Assembly (NCBI RefSeq): GCF_031764535.1
Contig: NZ_CP134499.1
Coordinates: 2,356,001-2,420,000 of the forward strand
DNA: 64,000 nucleotides
DNA from: Pseudomonas sp. SG20056
GTDB lineage: Bacteria > Pseudomonadota > Gammaproteobacteria > Pseudomonadales > Pseudomonadaceae
Direction: 5' to 3'
In this document: positions 57,748-64,000 of the stretch, in pieces
Numbering within the stretch: the first letter of the stretch is position 1
Layout of the letters: each line of letters starts with the position of its first letter
The notes under the pieces: model-generated
The model's database searches: none
The model's input: the letters and a program-made list of their open reading frames with translations, nothing else
What the model was told of the DNA's origin: nothing
Translations under genes and position numbers: made by a program

Positions 57748-59652
57748 TTAGGCGGAGAGTTCAACCAGTAGCTTGTTTAACCGCTGCACATAAGCGGCTG
57801 GATCTTTCAGGTTGTCGCCTGCAGCCAGTGCCGCTTGGTCGAAGAGGATGTGGCTAAGGTCGGCAAAGCGATCTTCATCGGCCTCACCATCGAGCTTCTC
57901 GATCAGCGGGTGGCTTGGGTTGAATTCGAAGATCGGCTTGGAGTCCGGCACCTTCTGCCCGCTGGCTTCAAGGATCTGACGCATCTGCAAGCCCAGGTCC
58001 TGCTCGCCAATAGCCAGGATGGCGGGCGAGTCGGTCAGGCGATGCGATACGCGCACTTCGGCAACCTGCTCACCCAGCGCAGTTTTCAGACGCTCGACCA
58101 GGCCTTCTTTGGCCTTGGCAACTTCTTCCTGGGCCTTCTTGTCTTCTTCCGAATCCAGCTTGCCGAGGTCCAGATCACCGCGCGCCACGTCAACAAACTG
58201 CTTGCCGTCGAACTCGGTCAGGTAGCTCATCAGCCACTCATCGATACGGTCGGTGAGCAGCAGCACTTCGATGCCTTTCTTGCGGAACACTTCCAGGTGC
58301 GGGCTGTTCTTCACCTGAGCGTAGGATTCGCCAGTCAGGTAGTAGACCTTGTCCTGACCTTCGGCCATGCGCGCGATGTACTCGCCCAGGCCAACGCTCT
58401 GCTCGCCATCTTCGGTGCGGGTGGAAGCAAAGCGCAGCAAGCCGGCGATCTTCTCCTTGTTAGCGAAGTCTTCCGCCGGGCCTTCCTTGAGCACCTGGCC
58501 GAAGTTCTTCCAGAAGCTCTTGTATTGCTCAGGCTCGTTCTTCGCCAGTTTTTCCAGCATGTCCAGCACGCGCTTGGTCAGCGCCGATTTCATCGAGTCG
58601 ATGATCGGATCTTTCTGCAGGATCTCACGGGAGACATTCAGCGACAGGTCGTTGGAGTCAACCACACCCTTGATAAAGCGCAGGTACAGCGGCAGGAACG
58701 ACTCGGCCTGGTCCATGACGAATACGCGCTGCACGTAGAGTTTCAGACCACGCGGTGCTTCACGCTGATACAGATCGAATGGTGCACGCGCCGGGGTGTA
58801 AAGCAGCGAGGTGTATTCCAGCTTGCCTTCGACCTTGTTGTGGCTCCAGCTCAGCGGGTTCTCGAAATCGTGGCCGATGTGCTTGTAGAACTCCTGGTAT
58901 TCCTCGTCCTTGATCTCGGTACGTGGACGGGTCCACAGGGCACTGGCGCGGTTGACGGTTTCCCACTCAACTTCGGCAGGCTTGTCCTTCTCTTCGCCGT
59001 GGAATTCCTTCGGCAGCTCGATCGGCAAGGCGATATGGTCGGAGTACTTCTTGATGATATTGCGCAGACGCCAGCCATCGGCGAACTCGTCTTCAGCCGC
59101 TTTCAGGTGCAGCACGATGCGGGTACCGCGCTCGGCTTTTTCAACGGTGGCAACTTCGAACTCGCCCTCGCCCTTGCTCGACCAATGGACACCTTCGCTG
59201 GCCGGGCTGCCGGCGCGACGACTGAACACTTCAACCTTGTCGGCAACGATAAAGGCCGAGTAGAAGCCCACACCGAACTGACCGATCAGGTGCGAGTCCT
59301 TCTTCTGGTCGCCGGAGAGGTTCTTCATAAAGTCGGCGGTGCCCGACTTGGCGATGGTGCCCAAGTGGGTGATCGCATCTTCACGGCTCATGCCGATACC
59401 GTTGTCTTCGAGGGTGACGGTCTTGGCGTCTTTGTCGAAGCTGACGCGAATTTTCAGCTCAGCGCCGCCTTCGAGCAGCTCAGGCTTGGCCAGCGCTTCG
59501 AAACGCAGCTTGTCGGTGGCATCCGATGCGTTGGAAATCAGCTCACGAAGAAAGATTTCCTTGTTCGAATACAGCGAATGGATCATCAGGTGAAGCAGTT
59601 GCTTCACCTCGGTCTGGAAGCCCAGGGTTTCTTTTTGAGTTTCCACACTCAT
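57748..59652 (-). CDS. htpG: Molecular chaperone HtpG (Hsp90)
   Basis: A 634-residue cytoplasmic Hsp90-type chaperone that helps fold client proteins in an ATP-dependent cycle. The N-terminal GHKL ATPase domain has [15 protein letters not shown] and G-Q-F-G-V-G-F-Y-S; the middle domain has the catalytic arginine loop (N-V-S-R-E-I-L-Q), and the C-terminal dimerisation domain follows. The length is typical for bacterial HtpG. A heat-shock promoter was not identified in the 87-base upstream gap. Confidence 0.98.
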   Translation of the reverse strand: MSVETQKETLGFQTEVKQLLHLMIHSLYSNKEIFLRELISNASDATDKLRFEALAKPELLEGGAELKIRVSFDKDAKTVTLEDNGIGMSREDAITHLGTIAKSGTADFMKNLSGDQKKDSHLIGQFGVGFYSAFIVADKVEVFSRRAGSPASEGVHWSSKGEGEFEVATVEKAERGTRIVLHLKAAEDEFADGWRLRNIIKKYSDHIALPIELPKEFHGEEKDKPAEVEWETVNRASALWTRPRTEIKDEEYQEFYKHIGHDFENPLSWSHNKVEGKLEYTSLLYTPARAPFDLYQREAPRGLKLYVQRVFVMDQAESFLPLYLRFIKGVVDSNDLSLNVSREILQKDPIIDSMKSALTKRVLDMLEKLAKNEPEQYKSFWKNFGQVLKEGPAEDFANKEKIAGLLRFASTRTEDGEQSVGLGEYIARMAEGQDKVYYLTGESYAQVKNSPHLEVFRKKGIEVLLLTDRIDEWLMSYLTEFDGKQFVDVARGDLDLGKLDSEEDKKAQEEVAKAKEGLVERLKTALGEQVAEVRVSHRLTDSPAILAIGEQDLGLQMRQILEASGQKVPDSKPIFEFNPSHPLIEKLDGEADEDRFADLSHILFDQAALAAGDNLKDPAAYVQRLNKLLVELSA

Positions 59653-59739
59653 GCTCTCTTACTCCACGTTGTTGACGAAGCCGCAGTACGGCGGATGTCA
59701 TACAGGTGGGGGCATGTTGTGGGATTTCAAGTGCTTGGC

Positions 59740-60993
59740 TCAGGGCTCAAGCAACTCGATACGGGTAATCTCTTCCGGCTGCAGGCTGTAGCTGACCTCG
59801 CCCTGCCCGCTCATGCGCTGACGCAGGATGATCCGCCCGTCCTGATCAATACCATGGAAACGCCCTTCGGCACTGTTACCACGTTCGGTGGTTGCACGCA
59901 TGCTGAGGTTTTCATAGCGGTTGGGGCTGCGCAGCAAGCCGTCGAGGCTGAAGCGCACGCGTCGATCCAGAGGCCGACTGACGCGCTCCGGAACAACCGC
60001 AGCTGCTACAGCAGGCTTGGCCTCGGCAACAGGCGGCACAACGGCGCTAGGTAACGGCGGAAAACTATCGGCAGCGACCTGCCAGCCACGCTTGTCATGC
60101 TTCTGCAGCAGGATCGGCAATTGCTGCAGCTCACCGTTGATCCGCGCCTGGACGTTCAGATCAACCCTCTGCAGTGGAAAATTCAGGTTACCTATTGGCA
60201 GCAATTCCACCCGGCGAGTGGCAAAGCGGCGCTCCAAGTAGTCCTGAATCACATGGCTGACGGTATCCACCGAGTCGAACTGGCGATCGACTTTATCGCC
60301 CTTATAACGCAGACCATTGCGGAACAGCTCAAGCTTGCCGCTCAGGGTGGTTTTGAACTGCGGCGGCAGTACCAGGTGGAAATCACCGGCCAGCTTGTTC
60401 GGTGGCACCGGCTGCAGGTCCAGATGCAAGGTGTAGCCGCGGCTCAAGCGCCGCGCTTCGGGCAACTCCTGCTCAGGCAATAACCAGCTGATTTCCACTT
60501 CCGGCAGTATGCCTTCATCGGCCGGCAACACATCGAACCGTACCGGGCCCTTGTCGACTTTCGGCAGACGAATCACCAGCTCGCTCTGGGCGAAGAAATC
60601 TTGCCCCTCCCGCAAGCTCAATACGCCATCGAGCAACTCAGCCTGTTGCGGTGCAAATGGCCGTCCGTTCAACTCACCGCGCAGATCAATAGCCAGCTCG
60701 GCTGGTGCCTGCACCTCAGGCTTGAGCCACTTGAGGCTGAGGATGGCTTCCAGACGTTGCGCATCATGGCTGGCCAGCAACGTCAGGCCGACCACCAGCG
60801 GAATAACCCCCAAACAGGCCAGGGCCAGCGCTGGTCGCGCCGAACGCCAATGGCGCAATACATACAGTAAGGTGAACGGCGGCAGAAAACTGGCCCAGCC
60901 CCACAACAGGCTGGTGGCAAAAGCGCGCATCACCAGCCAGACCAGCCCGGCGAGTATCAGCAGCAAGCCACTCAGAATCAGCAGCGCATCCAT
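59740..60993 (-). CDS. Conserved membrane protein of unknown function
   Basis: A 417-residue protein with two to three N-terminal hydrophobic segments (about residues 3-22, 28-45 and 57-75) and a large soluble part with beta-rich character. It contains a Q-R-V-D-L-N-V-Q-A-R-I-N-G-E-L strand, an A-V-A-A-A-V-V-P linker and a C-terminal module (F-S-L-D-G-L-L, G-R-F-H-G-I-D-Q-D-G-R-I-I-L) that looks like a small beta barrel of MORN- or PilZ-like size. I do not recognise the family. It lies upstream of htpG in the same direction, as recalled for PA1595 next to htpG. Function unknown. Confidence 0.75.
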   Translation of the reverse strand: MDALLILSGLLLILAGLVWLVMRAFATSLLWGWASFLPPFTLLYVLRHWRSARPALALACLGVIPLVVGLTLLASHDAQRLEAILSLKWLKPEVQAPAELAIDLRGELNGRPFAPQQAELLDGVLSLREGQDFFAQSELVIRLPKVDKGPVRFDVLPADEGILPEVEISWLLPEQELPEARRLSRGYTLHLDLQPVPPNKLAGDFHLVLPPQFKTTLSGKLELFRNGLRYKGDKVDRQFDSVDTVSHVIQDYLERRFATRRVELLPIGNLNFPLQRVDLNVQARINGELQQLPILLQKHDKRGWQVAADSFPPLPSAVVPPVAEAKPAVAAAVVPERVSRPLDRRVRFSLDGLLRSPNRYENLSMRATTERGNSAEGRFHGIDQDGRIILRQRMSGQGEVSYSLQPEEITRIELLEP

Positions 60994-61047
60994 TCAGTAA
61001 TCCTTAGCGATGGTTAAACGAGGGGTTATCCGCAGACCCGACTGCCC

Positions 61048-61494
61048 TCAAGGTTCATCGACCTTAAAGTGCGCCCGCGCCGTGGCAATCGGCTCGGTCT
61101 GTTTGGTTTGCCAGGCGGTGATGGCCACGTTGGCGACCCGGCGACCCTGGCGCCACACCTGGCATTGCACGAAGGTGTCACGATAATGGCCGGCGCGAAG
61201 GTAATCTATCGAGAAGTCGATGATTTTCGGCAAATGTGGAATGCCCATAAACATCAGCAGGTGAAGCATCGCCGAGTGCTCCATAAAGCCAGCGATCACC
61301 CCGCCGTGAAGTGCAGGCAAGGTCGGATTGCCGATATTGTCCTGGTTGGCCGGCAGGCGAAACACCATGTCATCGCCCAGGCGCAGGCACTCGATACCGA
61401 GCAACTTGGCGTAGGGAATCAGACTGATCAGTGGGTCGTAGTTATTCTTCTCGTGGGCTTCACGCACCAGCTGGTTGAGGTTCAGCGTGCTCAT
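61048..61494 (-). CDS. PaaI-type thioesterase
   Basis: A 148-residue cytoplasmic hotdog protein. The motif P-A-L-H-G-G-V-I-A-G-F-M-E-H-S-A contains the conserved His-Gly-Gly turn and the acidic residue of the thioester-binding helix, and K-I-I-D-F-S-I-D-Y-L-R-A-G is the signature strand of the PaaI group. It should act on acyl- or phenylacetyl-type CoA esters. Its ATG overlaps the stop of the next thioesterase gene by four bases, so the two are coupled and may form a heteromer. Confidence 0.9.
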   Translation of the reverse strand: MSTLNLNQLVREAHEKNNYDPLISLIPYAKLLGIECLRLGDDMVFRLPANQDNIGNPTLPALHGGVIAGFMEHSAMLHLLMFMGIPHLPKIIDFSIDYLRAGHYRDTFVQCQVWRQGRRVANVAITAWQTKQTEPIATARAHFKVDEP

Positions 61495-61955
61495 TGGCCA
61501 GCCCCCTTGGCAGTGCGTTGCAGATCGGCAGGTTTACCCATGCGCATAAAAGCCCCCACTACATGGGCAATCGGCTCGTCGGGGTTGTCCTGATAGGCAT
61601 ATCCACGGGTGAAGATGATGTTCTCGGTCACCCGGTAGCACTCGGCAAAACCAAATACATCCTTGTTCGGCTCAGCCGGGCGCATGTAATCAATGCGCAG
61701 GTCGAGGGTTGGGCAGATTTCGAACTCTGGCAGCACACATACAGTGGAAATACCGCATGTAGTGTCCATCAGCGTGGTGATCGCACCACCGTGAATCACA
61801 CCGGTTTCCGGGTTACCAACGATCTGTGGGCTGTAGGGCAAGCGCAAGATCAGCCCCTGCGCATCAGCGCTGTGCACACTGATTCCGAGCACTTGGCAAT
61901 GACGCAGGACCGACAGAAAACGCTGCGCCCGCGCAACAATAGGAGAATCGCTCAT
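61491..61955 (-). CDS. PaaI-type thioesterase
   Basis: A 154-residue hotdog protein related to its neighbour. It has G-V-I-H-G-G-A-I-T-T-L-M-D-T-T-C, with Asp in place of the neighbour's Glu at the catalytic helix, and T-L-D-L-R-I-D-Y-M-R-P-A. The start at 61955 has only a weak GAAG upstream; 61982 would add nine residues. Two such genes side by side with different catalytic acids suggest either a heterotetramer or a division of substrates. Confidence 0.88.
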   Translation of the reverse strand: MSDSPIVARAQRFLSVLRHCQVLGISVHSADAQGLILRLPYSPQIVGNPETGVIHGGAITTLMDTTCGISTVCVLPEFEICPTLDLRIDYMRPAEPNKDVFGFAECYRVTENIIFTRGYAYQDNPDEPIAHVVGAFMRMGKPADLQRTAKGAGQ

Positions 61956-62145
61956 GACTTCAGACTCAGGACAACTGTACAAAGGGTGAGCATGATACTC
62001 GCAGACACCAGGCCCGGCACCACGGAGCCGACCTGCTGACGAGAACTGCCAGTAAATTAATAGGGAACTTCGGCGAAACTGCGCTGTTTAATGGCTATGC
62101 CCGGGCGACCCGGCATTGATTTCTACATTACAAGGAGTAATAACC

Positions 62146-62436
62146 GTGCAAAAGCCATTCACCTATGCCCTGCTTCTCGCCGCCATGCTCGGCCTGGCAG
62201 CCTGCGAGAAAACCCCGGAAGACAAAGTAGAGTCAGCCAAGGAGTCCGCTGCTGAAGCCATCGAATCCATGGGTGATGCCGTTGAAGAAACCGGCGAAGC
62301 CATCGAGCAGAAAGCTGATGAAGTGATGGGCACCGAGCCAACTACTGGCGAGAAAATCGAAGACGCTGCCAATGATGCAGCTGAGGCTATCGAAGATGCT
62401 GGCGATGAAGTCAAAGATACTGTTGACGGCCAATAA
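62146..62436 (+). CDS. Small acidic lipoprotein
   Basis: A 96-residue precursor starting at GTG (62146), set by AAGGAG eight bases upstream. The lipobox is L-A-A-C with the cysteine at residue 20. The mature part is almost wholly helical and acidic, with repeated blocks such as E-S-A-K-E-S-A-A-E-A-I-E and N-D-A-A-E-A-I-E-D-A-G-D-E, about 11-residue periodicity, and no aromatic residue. Such sequences resemble LEA-like or entericidin-type envelope proteins; no function can be assigned. Glutamate after the lipidated cysteine predicts outer-membrane sorting. Confidence 0.85.
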   Translation: MQKPFTYALLLAAMLGLAACEKTPEDKVESAKESAAEAIESMGDAVEETGEAIEQKADEVMGTEPTTGEKIEDAANDAAEAIEDAGDEVKDTVDGQ

Positions 62437-62448
62437 GCCTTCCAGCTG

Positions 62449-62485
62449 AAACAAACAGGCCCGCTTAATGCGGGCCTGTTTGTTT
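62449..62485. terminator. Bidirectional terminator after the small lipoprotein gene
   Basis: Perfect 16-base arms (62449-62464, 62470-62485) around TTAAT with a GGCCCGC core. It lies 12 bases after the lipoprotein stop and ten bases beyond the stop of the convergent MAPEG gene, serving both. Confidence 0.93.
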
Positions 62486-62494
62486 ATGGCGCAA

Positions 62495-62887
62495 TCAAAG
62501 CGCCGGGGTAAGCATGAGCAGCAGGCTACACAGCAGCCCAACCACCCAGACCAGACTGCGCTGCCAGTGCAGGTCGGCCCAGTAGAAAAACAGATAAAGC
62601 ACCCGCGCCACAACGAAGGTCACGGCCAAGACATCCACCAGAACGCCGTGGCTATTGGTCACATGGGCCATCAGCACACCGACTGCAAACAGCGGAAACG
62701 CCTCGAAGCAGTTCAAGTGCGCCGCCAAGGCACGCGCGCCAAAACCGCTCAGACGCGCTTGCTGAGCACGCGGATGGTGGTTGTCATAATGACCGTCCCC
62801 CTCCTTCGCCATGGCCTTAGCCACTGGGGCCTTGGCGATAAAAATCAGTAATGCGCTGATAAAGATGCACCAGAACGGGATGCTCAT
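62495..62887 (-). CDS. MAPEG family membrane protein
   Basis: A 130-residue inner-membrane protein with four helices (about residues 4-22, 60-78, 82-100 and 110-128). The segment H-L-N-C-F-E-A-F-P-L-F-A-V-G-V is the MAPEG fingerprint, and A-R-V-L-Y-L-F-F-Y-W-A-D completes it. Eukaryotic relatives are glutathione transferases and leukotriene enzymes; the bacterial role is unclear. AAGGAG precedes the ATG, which overlaps the DUF599 stop by four bases. Confidence 0.9.
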   Translation of the reverse strand: MSIPFWCIFISALLIFIAKAPVAKAMAKEGDGHYDNHHPRAQQARLSGFGARALAAHLNCFEAFPLFAVGVLMAHVTNSHGVLVDVLAVTFVVARVLYLFFYWADLHWQRSLVWVVGLLCSLLLMLTPAL

Positions 62888-63618
62888 TCGCTTTTCTCCT
62901 TGGGCGATTCGAACGCCGGGGTCTGGGTGTAGACCATCACTTCCAGCACATCGGAGTGAAACTCGCGGCGGTACAACACCAATACCACACCTGCGCTGAC
63001 CAGCATGAAAAACCATGGGTTGATAAACCAGGCCAGGGTTGCCATACCGAAGTAATAGGCACGCAACCCCTGGTTGAACTGGTTGGCGGCCATCGAGATC
63101 ACCCGCGCGGTACGCTCGGCAAAGGCTTTGCGCTCCTGCTCAGTGACGTGCCGCTCGCCCACCATCGGCGCAGACCCCACCAGCACGGCAGCGAAGTTGT
63201 ACTGACGCATGCACCAGCTGAAGGTAAAGAAGGCGTAGACAAACACCACCCCCAGGCACAGCAGTTTGACTTCGGACAGTTCACGACTGGCTACCTGGAC
63301 AAACGGCAGATCGGCCAACAGTGATACAGCGCGATCAGAGGCCCCGAGCACGGTCAGAATACCGGCGAGGATGATCAGCGTACTGGAGGCGAAGAACGAG
63401 GCGTTACGCTCCAGGTTGCCGATCACGTTGGCATCGGCGATGCGGTTGTCGCGCAGCAGCATGCGACGCATCCAGTCTTCGCGGTACAGGTGCAGCACGC
63501 TGGCCAGGCATGGTGTGGTGCGACCCTTGGCCTGGGCATAACGGGTATAACCGGCCCAGCAGACGACAAACCAGAGAACGGCCAGCAGGTGCGGTAGGTA
63601 GTAGTCACTGATTGGCAT
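62884..63618 (-). CDS. DUF599 membrane protein
   Basis: A 244-residue inner-membrane protein with four hydrophobic segments (about 8-24, 76-96, 118-136 and 190-216). The R-N-A-S-F-F-A-S-S-T-L-I-I-L-A-G motif and N-Q-F-N-Q-G-L-R-A-Y-Y-F-G-M are the DUF599 signatures. Function unknown. It is co-transcribed with the MAPEG gene through a four-base overlap. Confidence 0.88.
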   Translation of the reverse strand: MPISDYYLPHLLAVLWFVVCWAGYTRYAQAKGRTTPCLASVLHLYREDWMRRMLLRDNRIADANVIGNLERNASFFASSTLIILAGILTVLGASDRAVSLLADLPFVQVASRELSEVKLLCLGVVFVYAFFTFSWCMRQYNFAAVLVGSAPMVGERHVTEQERKAFAERTARVISMAANQFNQGLRAYYFGMATLAWFINPWFFMLVSAGVVLVLYRREFHSDVLEVMVYTQTPAFESPKEKSE

Positions 63619-63676
63619 GCAAACTCCTTGTTAACCTGCGCCGATTATAGACAGGCCTGGCTTTCAGCTGGCCAAC

Positions 63677-63701
63677 AAAAAGGCCGCTCAATGAGCGGCC
63701 T
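63677..63701 (-). terminator. Rho-independent terminator of the branched-chain amino acid carrier gene
   Basis: AGGCCGCTCA and TGAGCGGCCT form a 10-base stem with one base between, followed on the reverse strand by TTTTTGTT. It lies 31 bases after the carrier gene's stop. Confidence 0.88.
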
Positions 63702-63732
63702 GGGGTAAACAACAAAGGCTAAACAGCAGAGC

Positions 63733-64000
63733 TTAGGCTGCGGCGGTTTTCGGTGCGCCTAGCGCGCGATCCACCACAACAGCCAGGGCCAGGGTCAGTA
63801 GCACAGGCAACAGCCAACCGAGGCTCTGGTCCGCCAAAGGCAGTTGGCTGAAGAAGTTCGGGATCAGCGCCTTGCCGCCGGCTGCGGCAATACCGTCAAC
63901 CAGGCCAAACACCAGAGTCACGGCCATCACCGGGCGGAACACCCGCGCCGGCGAACACCACAGGTCATCCAGCAGGCTCAGCGCCACCAGCACAATGGCC
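63733..64000 (-). CDS. Branched-chain amino acid:cation symporter (BrnQ/BraB type), C-terminal part
   Basis: The last 89 residues of an inner-membrane carrier that continues beyond the window. Two hydrophobic helices (A-V-T-L-V-F-G-L-V-D-G-I-A-A-A and L-G-W-L-L-P-V-L-L-T-L-A-L-A-V-V-V) and the motif W-L-L-P are typical of the BrnQ family of sodium- or lithium-coupled carriers for leucine, isoleucine and valine. braB lies near htpG in recalled P. aeruginosa gene order (PA1590), which supports the call; braZ cannot be excluded. Confidence 0.85.
   Translation of the reverse strand, partial: AIVLVALSLLDDLWCSPARVFRPVMAVTLVFGLVDGIAAAGGKALIPNFFSQLPLADQSLGWLLPVLLTLALAVVVDRALGAPKTAAA

Noticed and set aside
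57835..60054. 739-residue open frame on the forward strand opposite htpG and its upstream gene
   Set aside because: It crosses two genes and their intergenic gap and shows no domain; it is an antisense reflection of codon bias.

Overview
The window is chromosomal DNA of a gamma-proteobacterium of the genus Pseudomonas. Family content and gene order point there: a lipA-lipB lipase/foldase pair, tgpA-DUF58-moxR, kdpFABCDE, gpsA, fabA-fabB, htpG, and a BrnQ/BraB-type carrier at the right edge. From memory of the P. aeruginosa PAO1 gene order, it reads as three ancestral blocks placed side by side: thiolase and polyphosphate:AMP phosphotransferase (0.9-4 kb), the lipA-to-moxR block (4.5-19 kb), and a long kdp-to-braB block (21.4-64 kb). 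No species can be named from the sequence alone. I see no rRNA, tRNA, CRISPR array, prophage, insertion sequence or plasmid gene; this is almost entirely core genome, densely packed and GC-rich.

Layout. 0-4 kb: end of a DMT-family exporter, a DUF6316 small protein, a thiolase, a PPK2-type polyphosphate:AMP phosphotransferase and a small unknown protein. 4-7 kb: secreted lipase and its membrane foldase behind a sigma-54-like promoter, then a DoxX protein. 7-19 kb: an MltF-like lytic transglycosylase, TatD, a chemoreceptor, a thioesterase, a CHAD protein, the tgpA-DUF58-moxR operon and an HBM-type chemoreceptor. 19-21.4 kb: flavin-reductase-like protein, small lipoprotein, patatin-like phospholipase. 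21.4-29.3 kb: complete high-affinity potassium uptake system kdpFABC with its sensor/regulator kdpDE, preceded by a KdpE-box-like site and carrying a REP-like element between kdpB and kdpC. 29.5-33.9 kb: YdgA-family protein, AI-2E-family permease, DUF4892 protein, glutathione transferase. 33.9-44 kb: a lipid-centred stretch with two alpha/beta hydrolases, a hotdog thioesterase, a long-chain acyl-CoA synthetase, sixA, gpsA, a hybrid sensor kinase and fabA-fabB. 44-52.8 kb: chemoreceptor, DUF3859 protein, exported amidohydrolase, orphan solute-binding protein with OsmC and pirin, an ECF sigma/anti-sigma pair with a DUF4394 exported protein, and a dienelactone-hydrolase-family protein. 52.9-57.6 kb: a REC-HD-GYP protein overlapping a 1227-residue MHYT hybrid kinase. 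57.7-64 kb: htpG, an unknown membrane protein, two PaaI-type thioesterases, a small acidic lipoprotein, MAPEG and DUF599 membrane proteins and a branched-chain amino acid carrier.

How the genes work together. The clearest functional units are the lipase with its foldase, the Kdp transporter with its own two-component system, the anaerobic-type unsaturated fatty acid pair fabA-fabB, and the MHYT kinase with its HD-GYP partner, which together look like a phosphorelay ending in c-di-GMP hydrolysis. The least explained unit is the ECF sigma/anti-sigma/DUF4394 cluster: the sigma gene and the DUF4394 gene carry nearly identical bipartite motifs upstream (GACATCCA and GGGTATA, 14 or 13 bases apart), which suggests an autoregulated mini-regulon whose output is an exported protein of unknown function. 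That is the best candidate here for something not well described. All identifications come from reading the sequence and recalled family knowledge; no database search was run.
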